The notes: a model not told the origin generated them from the sequence alone. Shown: positions 1 to 6,234, counted from the first letter of the stretch. The stretch is DNA of 7,378 nt from Rhodoferax sp. (GCA_030683195.1 JAUXQA010000034.1:1-7378), one strand, 5' to 3'. Numbers and translations: made by a program.

Positions 1-394
1 TTTGGAAGGCGCGTCGCATGCGGGTCACCACTGCCTTCCAGACCTCAGGTGCCACACAGTCGTTGAGTCCCCGGTCAGCCACCAACTCAATGGCATGTTC
101 TGCCAGCAGCAGGTAGATCAGCACCCCATTGTTACCGGCTGTATCCCAGACGCGCAATTTGCCAAACATCGAGATCGCACGCTGCCGCGCAATCTGCGAA
201 CCTGGTGCGTCGGACCACAGGTAACTGGTGGGCAGACCTGCTTCAACAAAGATGCGTATTTCACCCGAATGCTGAAATTCGCTTGCAGCCACACGCTCCT
301 CCAGCTGTGCCAACACCTTTGGGGGCAGCGTATGTGCCGTGCCTGTCACGTGGGCCCAGCGATGTTTGATGATTCTTTGCACACGCTTGAGCAT
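1..394 (-). CDS. TPM-domain protein, apparently soluble (partial, C-terminus beyond window start)
   Basis: Reading leftward from an ATG at 394-392, the visible 131 residues start MLKRVQRIIKHRWAHVTG and contain a TPM (TLP18.3/Psb32/MOLO-1, formerly DUF477) signature: the FGKLRVWDTAGNNGVLIYLL stretch (about residues 75-94) followed by AEHAIELVADRGLN. No signal peptide or membrane helix precedes the domain, unlike the upstream TPM protein, so a cytoplasmic or peripheral location is inferred. An AGGAGA Shine-Dalgarno sequence (406-401) lies 6 bases before the start, inside the last codons of the upstream gene. The start overlaps the upstream stop by one base (TGATG), indicating translational coupling. 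It is the third gene of a lemA-TPM-TPM operon. The biochemical role of such small TPM proteins is not established; acid-phosphatase activity is known for some plant TPM proteins only. The open frame runs off the window, so the C-terminus is unseen. Confidence 0.85.
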   Translation of the reverse strand, partial: MLKRVQRIIKHRWAHVTGTAHTLPPKVLAQLEERVAASEFQHSGEIRIFVEAGLPTSYLWSDAPGSQIARQRAISMFGKLRVWDTAGNNGVLIYLLLAEHAIELVADRGLNDCVAPEVWKAVVTRMRRAFQ

Positions 395-1329
395 CACCAG
401 TCTCCTGAGGCGCCACCGCCTCCAAAATCACCCCCGCCACCGGAGCTGAAGCCACCCCCGCCAAAGCCGCCTGACCCACCCGAGCCGCCATGCCAACCGC
501 CCATACCCGATCCGAGGCCCCCTTTGAGCGCCTGCCCTATTGAGAAGCTGCTGAACAAGGCGTAAATGAGGGCTGCGACACCGGCCAACCCGGCAATCAG
601 CAAGCTGGAGGTCACCAGCAGGGCGATGCCGCCGACAACGCCCCCGGTCGCCAACGCCCCCAACTTCGATCCGAGGATGCTGCGGGCGACCGCACCGATC
701 ACCGGGATGGCAAAGAAGGCAAAAATCGCGAAGTCTGTCCACTCAAAGCCAGCAGCCTGCCCCGAGCCCGCTGCTGGCGGTTCCGGCAAGCCCTCGCCGG
801 TGACGCGTGCCATGAGTTGGTCGGCGGCGCCATCCAGCCCGCCCGCAAAATCGCCGGCTTTGAAACGCGGCGTGATGGCTTGGTCGATGATGCGTTTGGC
901 AGCGAGGTCCGGAATGGCCCCTTCAAGCGTTTTGGCGATCTCAATGCGGACCTTGCGATCGTTCTTGGCTACGATCAGCAACAAACCATCCCCGACGTCC
1001 TTGCGGCCGACCTTCCAGGTGTTAGCGACCCGGTTAGCGTAGCTGGCGATGTCTTCCGGTTCGGTGGTGGGCACCAGCAAAAACACCATTTGCGTGCCTT
1101 TGCTTTGCTCAAAGGCCGTGAGCTTGGCCTCCAATTGGGCGATCTGCTCGGGCTTGAGCGTCGATGTGGTGTCCATCACATGGGCTGAGAGTGTGGGCAC
1201 TGGCAACTGAGCCAGCGCAGGCGCTGCGAGCAGCCACCCGCCACAGACCGCACTGACTAACCAGCGCCAAACGCGTCTGTGGGGCACATGGCGGCCCACC
1301 AGGATGGACAGTACAGCCAGAAAGCGCAT
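394..1329 (-). CDS. TPM-domain protein with signal peptide, membrane segments and Gly-rich tail (YgcG family)
   Basis: Numbered from the ATG at 1329, this is a 311-residue protein. Residues 1-40 hold an Arg-rich segment and a hydrophobic stretch ending APALA, with probable signal cleavage before Gln41. Residues about 48-178 form a TPM domain (HVMDTTSTLKPEQIAQLEAKL, then DVGDGLLLIVAKNDRKVRIE, ending near FAGGLDGAADQLM). Two hydrophobic regions follow (about 199-219 and 226-262). The C-terminus (270-311) is Gly/Ser-rich and ends GASGDW, as is usual for the YgcG-type family linked to LemA. The protein is probably anchored in the inner membrane with the TPM domain outside the cytoplasm; function is undefined. 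The start is uncertain: an in-frame ATG at 1368 would overlap lemA, and neither ATG has a convincing Shine-Dalgarno sequence, so translation may depend on lemA. I prefer 1329 because it gives the more compact leader and does not overlap the 3' end of lemA. Confidence 0.9.
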   Translation of the reverse strand: MRFLAVLSILVGRHVPHRRVWRWLVSAVCGGWLLAAPALAQLPVPTLSAHVMDTTSTLKPEQIAQLEAKLTAFEQSKGTQMVFLLVPTTEPEDIASYANRVANTWKVGRKDVGDGLLLIVAKNDRKVRIEIAKTLEGAIPDLAAKRIIDQAITPRFKAGDFAGGLDGAADQLMARVTGEGLPEPPAAGSGQAAGFEWTDFAIFAFFAIPVIGAVARSILGSKLGALATGGVVGGIALLVTSSLLIAGLAGVAALIYALFSSFSIGQALKGGLGSGMGGWHGGSGGSGGFGGGGFSSGGGGDFGGGGASGDW

Positions 1330-1348
1330 GGGGCGGTATCGGGGGGGT

Positions 1349-1936
1349 TTACTTTTTGTTGAAATCAACCACGGGAGGTGTCGAGATGGCAGCTTCGTTC
1401 TGGACCGCGAAGACGGGTTTGGGCTGGTAGCTGAACACCATCGCGGTCAGGTTGCTTGGGAAGCTGCGCGCCAGCACGTTGTAGGCCTGAACCGCCTGGA
1501 TGTAGCGGTTGCGCGCCACGGTCACGCGATTTTCCGTGCCTTCGAGCTGTACCCGCAGGTCCCTGAACCCCTCGTTGGCTTTGAGGTTGGGATATTGTTC
1601 GGATACCGCCATCAACCGGCTCAACGCACTGCCCAGTTCACCTTGGGCGGCTTGAAATTTCTGAAACGCCTCGGGGTTGTTCAAGGTCTCGGGCGTGACC
1701 TGGATGGACGTGGCCTTGGCGCGCGCCTCAATCACCTTGGTCAGCGTCTCCTGCTCGAAAGCGGCCTCGCCCTTGACTGTGGCCACAATGTTAGGCACCA
1801 GGTCGGCGCGCCGCTGGTACTGGTTCAGCACCTCGCTCCAGGCTGACTTTGTTTGCTCGTCGAGCCGCTGAAAATCGTTGTAACCGCAGCCCGACAGGGT
1901 CAAGGCTGCCACCAAAATATAAAACCAGCGTGTCAT
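1349..1936 (-). CDS. lemA: LemA family lipoprotein
   Basis: A 195-residue LemA-family protein beginning MTRWFYILVAALTLSGC. Leu14-Ser15-Gly16|Cys17 forms a lipobox, so this member is predicted to be a lipoprotein rather than a protein with an uncleaved N-terminal helix. Diagnostic LemA stretches are QRRADLVPNIVATVKGEA (about 41-58), YPNLKANEGFRDLRVQLEGT (about 115-134) and ENRVTVARNRYIQAVQAYN (about 135-153), with a C-terminal FSYQPKPVF motif. The length is normal for the family. GGAG (1946-1943), six bases before the ATG at 1936, supports this start over an in-frame ATG further upstream (2056) that would add 40 residues with no lipobox-first architecture. The gene leads the lemA-TPM-TPM cluster, a pairing seen widely in Proteobacteria. 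Family function is unsettled; an envelope role is inferred from the signal and partners. Confidence 0.93.
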   Translation of the reverse strand: MTRWFYILVAALTLSGCGYNDFQRLDEQTKSAWSEVLNQYQRRADLVPNIVATVKGEAAFEQETLTKVIEARAKATSIQVTPETLNNPEAFQKFQAAQGELGSALSRLMAVSEQYPNLKANEGFRDLRVQLEGTENRVTVARNRYIQAVQAYNVLARSFPSNLTAMVFSYQPKPVFAVQNEAAISTPPVVDFNKK

Positions 1937-1942
1937 GAGTAG

Positions 1943-1946
1943 CTCC
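1943..1946 (-). promoter_or_regulatory. Shine-Dalgarno of the lemA-like gene
   Basis: GGAG on the minus strand with a 6-base spacer to the ATG at 1936. It decides between the short lipobox-bearing start and the upstream in-frame ATG at 2056. Confidence 0.65.
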
Positions 1947-2076
1947 AGCGTAGAAGGGGGGCAACGGTAGCACATGCGGGCCCAAGGAGTGTTGATTGGA
2001 CAACAACAAAGGGCCATCCGGGTGAGGGCCATGAGAAATAACCGAAAATCGTCCATCCCATTCTCAGTACCCTACC

Positions 2077-2526
2077 ATGCCCAAAGCAAGAAAAAAGGCC
2101 GTTGCCGCCAGCGTCTCTGCCGATGAGATCGAGGCTGCGTTTTATGACGCCCTGCAAATGGAGGATCTGGACAAGCTCATGGCTTGCTGGGCCGATGAGG
2201 AAGACGTTGTGTGCGTGCACCCCGGTGGACCCAGGCTGCTGGGCTTGGGCGCGATCCGCGCCGCCTTCGATGCCATGTTCTCCAACGGAACAGTTCGGGC
2301 GTGGCCCGAGGCGGTACACAAGATCGAGTCGCTGGCCAGCAGCGTGCACAGCGTGCGGGAGCGCATTGAGGTCTTGACCGAAGACGGCCCACGCCATGCC
2401 TATGTCATCGCTACCAACGTCTACCAGAACACGGCGCAAGGTTGGCGGATGGTGGCGCACCATGCCAGTCCGGGAACGCCCCAGGAAGCACAAGACATCA
2501 GTGATACCCACCATGTACTTCATTGA
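2077..2526 (+). CDS. NTF2/SnoaL-like family protein
   Basis: A 149-residue protein with the layout of the nuclear transport factor 2 / SnoaL-like superfamily. A short basic N-terminus (MPKARKKAV) is followed by the helix SADEIEAAFYDALQMEDLDKLMACWADEEDVVCVHPGG (about 14-51). Next come GLGAIRAAFDAMF (56-68), a beta-rich second half (ESLASSVHSVRERIEVL; HAYVIATNVYQNTAQGWRMVAHHASP) and a variable tail. The TNVYQ...GWRMVAHHAS ending is typical of the small ketosteroid-isomerase-like fold. Members act as enzymes, binding proteins or dimerisation modules, so substrate and reaction cannot be read from the sequence. No signal peptide; cytoplasmic. No clear Shine-Dalgarno precedes the ATG, but the basic start agrees with relatives as I remember them. 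It is divergent from lemA across a 140-base gap and lies 42 bases before the YheT-type hydrolase in the same direction, so co-transcription is likely. Confidence 0.85.
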   Translation: MPKARKKAVAASVSADEIEAAFYDALQMEDLDKLMACWADEEDVVCVHPGGPRLLGLGAIRAAFDAMFSNGTVRAWPEAVHKIESLASSVHSVRERIEVLTEDGPRHAYVIATNVYQNTAQGWRMVAHHASPGTPQEAQDISDTHHVLH

Positions 2527-2551
2527 CAATAATGAACGCTAGCCGCCGATT

Positions 2552-2576
2552 TAGTTAGCTCTAAAGCTATGAACTA
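2552..2576 (+). promoter_or_regulatory. Possible stem-loop around the YheT-type start codon
   Basis: TAGTTAGCT (2552-2560) pairs with AGCT (2565-2568) plus AACTA (2572-2576), leaving loop CTAA. The start codon ATG (2569-2571) is exactly the unpaired 3-base bulge. The stem is AT-rich and weak, so an effect on translation is only a possibility. Confidence 0.3.
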
Positions 2577-3564
2577 TGTAGCGCCGTATTGGTTGCCGGG
2601 CGGAAACCTGCAAACCATCTGGCCCGCCTTGTATTCCCGTCGCACCTCGGGCCCCCGGGCGCAGTACCGGCGGGAGCGCTGGACGACGCCAGATGCTGAT
2701 TTTATTGACGTGGACTGGCTACAGGACTCTCCCGGGCAGACCTTGGTGGTGATGTTTCATGGTTTGGAGGGCTCGTCGGGCAGTCACTACGTTGAGGCCA
2801 TGGCCGAGTTCGCCCGCGCCAACAGTTGCGCTTTTGTCGTGCCTCATTTTCGGGGCTGCAGTGGCGAGCTCAACCTGGGGCCGCGGGCCTACCACTCCGG
2901 TGACTTTGAGGAAATTGGCTGGATTCTGGCCCGTTTGCGCCAACAACACGGGGGTCCCATCGTCGCGGTGGGCGTGTCCTTGGGGGGCAATGCCCTTTTG
3001 CGCTGGGCCGAAGAAATGGGTGGTCAGGCAGCCCGTGTGGTCCAGGCCGTGGCCAGCGTATCGGCGCCCGTGGATCTGGCGGCCAGCGGTGGAGAGATCG
3101 GGCGCGGCTTCAATCGCCTGGTCTATACCCGCATGTTTTTGAATTCCATGAAGCCCAAGGCCCTGCAAAAGTTGGCGCAGCACCCGGGTCTGTTCAATGC
3201 CGATGACTTGCGCGGCGCGCGTAACTTGTATGAGTTTGACAACGTGTTCACCGCGCCTCTGCATGGCTTCAAAAACACACAAGACTACTGGACGCGTGCG
3301 TCAGCCAAGCCGCACCTGAACCAGATTCGCATCCCCGCGCTGCTGGTCAACGCGCTAAACGACCCCTTTGTGCCCGCAGGGTCTTTGCCGCACCCGCAAG
3401 ATGTGGGTCACCATGTGACCTTGTGGCAGCCCGCGCAGGGCGGTCATGTCGGATTTGCACAGGGCCGGTGGCCCGGCCACTTATCTGCCATCCCGCAGGC
3501 TGTGGGTCAGTGGCTTTTGTCCCACATTCAAATCTCGGGCACCCAGGAGAAACTCAATGGATGA
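2569..3564 (+). CDS. YheT-family alpha/beta hydrolase
   Basis: A 331-residue alpha/beta-hydrolase of the YheT (UPF0017/EMB8) family. The N-terminus YWLPGGNLQTIWPAL (about 7-21) is the family hallmark. HGLEGSSGSHY (64-74) forms the likely oxyanion-hole region. The nucleophile elbow is GVSLGGN with Ser137. The predicted acid is Asp265 in NALNDPFVP, and the catalytic histidine is His293 in GGHVGF. All triad residues are present and the length is normal. The family is thought to hydrolyse esters or thioesters, but the physiological substrate is unknown. No signal peptide or transmembrane helix; probably cytoplasmic. The start lacks a Shine-Dalgarno and sits in the bulge of a possible stem-loop (2552-2576). 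The last 8 bases overlap the next gene, implying coupling. Confidence 0.93.
   Translation: MNYVAPYWLPGGNLQTIWPALYSRRTSGPRAQYRRERWTTPDADFIDVDWLQDSPGQTLVVMFHGLEGSSGSHYVEAMAEFARANSCAFVVPHFRGCSGELNLGPRAYHSGDFEEIGWILARLRQQHGGPIVAVGVSLGGNALLRWAEEMGGQAARVVQAVASVSAPVDLAASGGEIGRGFNRLVYTRMFLNSMKPKALQKLAQHPGLFNADDLRGARNLYEFDNVFTAPLHGFKNTQDYWTRASAKPHLNQIRIPALLVNALNDPFVPAGSLPHPQDVGHHVTLWQPAQGGHVGFAQGRWPGHLSAIPQAVGQWLLSHIQISGTQEKLNG
3545..3549 (+). promoter_or_regulatory. Shine-Dalgarno for the conserved hypothetical gene
   Basis: AGGAG with a 7-base spacer to the ATG at 3557, lying inside the 3' end of the hydrolase gene. It selects MDDIVKQ as the start over an in-frame ATG at 3446 that would add 37 low-quality residues read out of frame from the hydrolase. 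Confidence 0.7.
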
Positions 3565-4096
3565 CATCGTCAAACAAGCCTTGGCCAAATGGCCCAACGT
3601 GCCGGCTTGCTACGGCTGGCTCGGCCTTGATGCCCGAGGCAACTGGTTCATGCGCGATGACCCGGCCCAAGCGGCAGGGCCCTTTGCGGGCGGGTCCGCG
3701 CACAGCAAAGGCTCGTTGCTCAAGCACGAGAAGCTGATCGACTTTATTCAGCGAAATTACGAGCCTGACGCTCAAGGCCAGTGGTTTTTTCAAAACGGCC
3801 CCCAGCGCGTGTATGTCGAGCTGGAGTCCACGCCATTTGTGTGGCGGGTGGGCAATGATTTTTCGATTCATGACCACGCCGGCCGCCCGGCCAAGATAGA
3901 GCAATGTTTGCTCGACGAGCATGGCTACCTGTATCTGCAAACTGACCTTGGATTTGGTCTGGTGCACACCCAGGATATGACCCACGCCGCTGAGGCAGTG
4001 GAGCAGGGGCTGTGGTTGCCGTCAGATTGCCACGTGGCGGATTTACCTGGCCGATTCAATTTTGTAAAAAGCCCTGAATCGCTATATATTAAATAG
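3557..4096 (+). CDS. Conserved hypothetical protein (Burkholderiales-type)
   Basis: A 179-residue protein starting MDDIVKQALAKWPNVPACYGWLGLDARGNWFMRDD. Its middle part is HEKLIDFIQRNYEPDAQGQWFFQNGPQRVYVELESTPFVWRV (about 57-98), followed by a stretch around LLDEHGYLYLQTDLGFGLV (118-136). I recall similar proteins as DUF-annotated hypotheticals common in Burkholderiales, but I do not know a function and will not assign a DUF number. It is aromatic-rich (many W, F, Y) with repeated LD.RGNW / LDEHGYLY-type beta strands, suggesting a compact beta-rich cytoplasmic protein; there is no signal peptide, membrane helix or recognisable catalytic motif. It overlaps the hydrolase by 8 bases and has its own Shine-Dalgarno, so the two are probably expressed together. 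Its stop lies in an AT-rich imperfect palindrome (4081-4097). Confidence 0.85.
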   Translation: MDDIVKQALAKWPNVPACYGWLGLDARGNWFMRDDPAQAAGPFAGGSAHSKGSLLKHEKLIDFIQRNYEPDAQGQWFFQNGPQRVYVELESTPFVWRVGNDFSIHDHAGRPAKIEQCLLDEHGYLYLQTDLGFGLVHTQDMTHAAEAVEQGLWLPSDCHVADLPGRFNFVKSPESLYIK

Positions 4097-4140
4097 CAGT
4101 CAAGGCAATAGATACGCCGGCTAGAGGCTTGGAATGCAAT

Positions 4141-4167
4141 AAAAAACCGGTCAAAGACCGGTTTTTT
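4141..4167. terminator. Bidirectional intrinsic terminator
   Basis: A perfect 12-base inverted repeat, AAAAAACCGGTC / GACCGGTTTTTT, around an AAA loop. It has a GC core flanked by A-tract and T-tract, so it can terminate transcription in both directions. It sits between the convergent hypothetical gene (ends 4096) and the cytochrome c gene (ends 4190). Confidence 0.92.
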
Positions 4168-4189
4168 ACTGAAATGGGAAGTTGCCGGA

Positions 4190-4732
4190 TTATTTGGCAG
4201 CCGATGCCGCGTCCGCTGGTGCGGCCGGCGCTTTGGGTTCTTCCAGCTTGCCACCGGCTGCGTTCGCCATGTACACCACCGCGCGACCAATCTCCAGTTC
4301 TTCAAAGTCTCCACCACCTTGAGCACCCATTGCTCCCTTGCCTTTCAGGGCCGAGGTCAGCAGCATGTCATAGCCCGTTTTGATGCGGGGTGCCCAGTTG
4401 GCGGTATCGTCAAGTTTGGGTGCGCCCGCCGCGCCGCTGGTGTGGCAGGCCGTGCACTGGGCCTTGAACACTTCTTCGCCACTTTTGAGCTGGCGGTTGG
4501 CGTCACGGATTTCAATGCTGCCAATTTTCTGGATGCGGGAGGCCAGCGCTTTTTCAACGTTCACAGAGCCCGCTGCAGGTTTGTTTTCTTTGGTGACGGA
4601 GTAAACCAGACCAATGATGATGAAGATGGGCACCACAAACGAGAAAAAAACAGCAATCAGCAATTGCTTGGGGTTCTTGATAGGCCCAGTGTGGGCTTCT
4701 TCGTGATCTTGCGCGTGACTGTTGTCGCTCAT
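4190..4732 (-). CDS. Membrane-anchored monohaem cytochrome c (cytochrome c5-like)
   Basis: A 180-residue class I c-type cytochrome. A charged cytoplasmic leader (MSDNSHAQDHEEAHTGPIKNPK) precedes one transmembrane helix (about 23-46, LLIAVFFSFVVPIFIIIGLVY), leaving the haem domain in the periplasm. The single haem site is Cys93-Thr-Ala-Cys96-His97. The likely distal axial ligand is Met135 in KGKGAMGAQGG, followed by the C-terminal helix ELEIGRAVVYMANAAG, which is the cytochrome c5 pattern. The tail (162-180) is Ala/Pro-rich. The role is electron transfer in the respiratory chain; donor and acceptor cannot be read here and no oxidase or reductase genes are nearby. AGAGG lies 5 bases before the ATG. 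A TATAAT element at 4777-4772 is the likely promoter core, and the gene ends at the shared terminator. Confidence 0.92.
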   Translation of the reverse strand: MSDNSHAQDHEEAHTGPIKNPKQLLIAVFFSFVVPIFIIIGLVYSVTKENKPAAGSVNVEKALASRIQKIGSIEIRDANRQLKSGEEVFKAQCTACHTSGAAGAPKLDDTANWAPRIKTGYDMLLTSALKGKGAMGAQGGGDFEELEIGRAVVYMANAAGGKLEEPKAPAAPADAASAAK

Positions 4733-4764
4733 GGTGTCCTCTATAAATCAGGGCTTGGAAAGCA

Positions 4765-4783
4765 GCCCGCGATTATAGCGGGC
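4765..4783 (-). promoter_or_regulatory. Cytochrome c promoter -10 inside an inverted repeat
   Basis: On the minus strand a consensus TATAAT (4777-4772) lies about 40 bases before the cytochrome start. It is framed by a perfect 6-base inverted repeat GCCCGC (4765-4770) / GCGGGC (4778-4783) with the -10 in the 7-base spacer. No good -35 hexamer is seen at 16-18 bases (GGTGTT region, 4800-4795). Confidence 0.5.
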
Positions 4784-4800
4784 ATGCTTTGGAAAACACC

Positions 4801-4806
4801 TACAAT
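4801..4806 (+). promoter_or_regulatory. Probable -10 element of the tRNA-Arg gene
   Basis: TACAAT matches 5 of 6 positions of the sigma-70 -10 consensus and is followed by a GC-rich discriminator 15 bases before the mature tRNA. The -35 position (around 4778-4783, GCGGGC) is not consensus. Confidence 0.45.
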
Positions 4807-4820
4807 GCACGCTCTGGACT

Positions 4821-4896
4821 GCGGCTGTAGCTCAGTGGATAGAGTATTGGCCTCCGAAGCCAAGGGTCGTGGGTTCGATCCCCGCCAGCCGCACCA
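4821..4896 (+). tRNA. tRNA-Arg (anticodon CCG)
   Basis: A full cloverleaf is visible. The acceptor stem GCGGCTG (4821-4827) pairs with CAGCCGC (4886-4892). The D arm is GCTC-AGTGGATA-GAGT. The anticodon stem TTGGC/GCCAA carries loop CTCCGAA, giving anticodon CCG, which reads arginine codon CGG. The T arm is GTGGG-TTCGATC-CCCGC with one G-T pair. Discriminator A4893 is followed by an encoded CCA (4894-4896). It is divergent from the cytochrome c gene and upstream of the sensor kinase. No second copy of its 3' end is present in the window, so there is no sign of an integrated element. Confidence 0.97.
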
Positions 4897-4906
4897 CCTT
4901 ATTCAG

Positions 4907-4929
4907 AAACCCGGCATTCATGCTGGTTT
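4907..4929 (+). terminator. Weak hairpin after tRNA-Arg, possible terminator
   Basis: AAACC-C-GGCA pairs with TGCTGGTTT around loop TTCA: nine pairs with one bulged C and one G-T wobble. No T-tract follows, so intrinsic termination would be weak; it could equally be an RNA-processing structure or chance. It lies 11 bases after the tRNA. Confidence 0.35.
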
Positions 4930-5064
4930 CCAAGCGAGCAAAGGCTTTGTAATGATTGCGTTGTTCAATCAACCTGCGTTAGTACAGGTGCCATCAAGAA
5001 GTCCAGGACATGCGGACGTCTTTCACGCTTAATCCGACGCTCATTTCACCCGCAGGTTGGCCTT

Positions 5065-6234
5065 ATGTCGGCTGAACAGGTTCAGCACTTGCTGCATGAA
5101 TTGCGCGAACACCAGATCGAACTGGAGTTGCAAAACGAAGAACTTCGCATCGCGCAACTGGCGCTTGAACTGGAGCGAAGCCGCTACTTCGATCTTTACG
5201 ATCTGGCCCCAGTGGCCTATTGCACCCTGAGCGATAAAGGGTTCATTTTGCAAGCCAATTTGACCAGCGCCACCTTGCTGGGCATGCCCAGGCCGTCTTT
5301 GTTGAAACGGGCTTTTCGCGGCTTCATCCACTGTGCTCACCAGGATGTTTACTACCACCATTGCCAGCAACTCAACAGAACGGGTGAATCACAAACCTGT
5401 CAATTGCGGATGGTCAAGGCCAACGGCGACACATTTTGGGGAAACTTGGTCAGCACCGTTCAGGAAGAGGCTGACGGCACCCTGCAGCAGCGTCTGGTGA
5501 TCAGTGACATCAGCGAGCATCAACGGGCCAGTTTGGCTGAGCGCAAGACCGAGCTTGCGCGCAGTATGCTGCAAACCCAAGAGCAATCCAGGCACCAATT
5601 TTCTTCTGAACTTCATGACCGGACCAGCGCTAACTTGGCTGCTTTGCGCATGAATCTTGAGTTGATTCTGGCCACCTCAGCCCCATCGCGGGACACCCCG
5701 GCATTTACAGATTGCGTGGCGGACACTTGGGCTTTGCTTGAAGACACCAACACCGGCATTCGGGACATTTGTCAAGACCTGCATCCGCCGGCGTTTGATT
5801 TGGGTGGTTTGACGGCCGCTGTTCAAAGTTACGCACGCGCCATTTACAAACGAACGGGCTTGAAGGTGGAAATTGCGTGCAGCCAACCTCCAGTTGATCT
5901 TCCCAATGAGTTGGAGTTGGCGTTGTTTCGCATCGTTCAGGAAGCCCTGACCAATTGCATAAAACACGCACGTGCCAGCGTCATCCAGGTCAATTTGCAG
6001 CTCGATACCCAGCCGCTGCACATCAGCGTTGCTGATGATGGCATCGGTTTCAGGGAACAAACATCTGCCGAAGTCAATGCGCCTGACGCTGCTCCGCCAA
6101 CAGGGCAAGGTCTGCAAAATATGCGGCAAGCGGCAGAGTTCCTCAATGCTGTTTTTTGTATTGACAGTGCGCCTGGGCGTGGCACTCTCGTCAGCCTGAA
6201 AATCCAGCATCCCAACGAAACGAACCGGTTATGA
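5065..6234 (+). CDS. Cytoplasmic PAS-domain sensor histidine kinase (HisKA_3/HATPase_c)
   Basis: A 389-residue soluble sensor kinase with no signal peptide or membrane helix. Residues 6-40 form an amphipathic coiled-coil (LLHELREHQIELELQNEELRIAQLALELERSR). This leads into a PAS domain (about 41-152) opening YFDLYDLAPVAYCTLSDKGFILQANLTSATLLGM and ending VISDISEHQ. A signalling helix follows, then a HisKA_3-type dimerisation domain with phospho-acceptor His184 (SELHDRTSANLAALRMNL). The HATPase_c domain shows the N box (FRIVQEALTNCIKHA, 288-302), the G1 motif DDGIGF (324-329) and the GQGLQNMR motif (347-354). This is the NarX/DegS-like kinase class that partners NarL/FixJ regulators, and the next gene is one, overlapping by ATGA. 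The PAS ligand is unknown; a Cys/His-rich patch (90-100) is noted separately. The start has only a weak AGG 8 bases upstream; the frame is open back to 4951 but has no better start. Confidence 0.93.
   Translation: MSAEQVQHLLHELREHQIELELQNEELRIAQLALELERSRYFDLYDLAPVAYCTLSDKGFILQANLTSATLLGMPRPSLLKRAFRGFIHCAHQDVYYHHCQQLNRTGESQTCQLRMVKANGDTFWGNLVSTVQEEADGTLQQRLVISDISEHQRASLAERKTELARSMLQTQEQSRHQFSSELHDRTSANLAALRMNLELILATSAPSRDTPAFTDCVADTWALLEDTNTGIRDICQDLHPPAFDLGGLTAAVQSYARAIYKRTGLKVEIACSQPPVDLPNELELALFRIVQEALTNCIKHARASVIQVNLQLDTQPLHISVADDGIGFREQTSAEVNAPDAAPPTGQGLQNMRQAAEFLNAVFCIDSAPGRGTLVSLKIQHPNETNRL

Noticed and set aside
2..565. A long plus-strand frame with a proline-rich end
   Set aside because: It is antisense to the two TPM genes; the proline run is only the complement of the Gly-rich tail, and the family signatures are on the minus strand.
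1304..1846. A 180-codon plus-strand open frame
   Set aside because: It lies opposite the LemA coding sequence, whose motifs, lipobox and Shine-Dalgarno are clear.
2523..2528. Perfect TTGACA -35 hexamer before the YheT-type gene
   Set aside because: It spans the stop of the preceding gene and has no acceptable -10 at 16-18 bases; likely chance.
4821..4896. tRNA-Arg as an attachment site of an integrated element
   Set aside because: No repeat of its 3' end, no integrase and no change in gene character downstream within the window.
4972..4992. A NarL-like site upstream of the kinase gene (around TTAGTACAGGT), for autoregulation
   Set aside because: Only about 5 of 7 positions of one heptamer fit and there is no inverted partner two bases away.
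4319..5032. A 237-codon plus-strand open frame
   Set aside because: It runs antisense through the cytochrome c gene and then through the tRNA, with no family resemblance.
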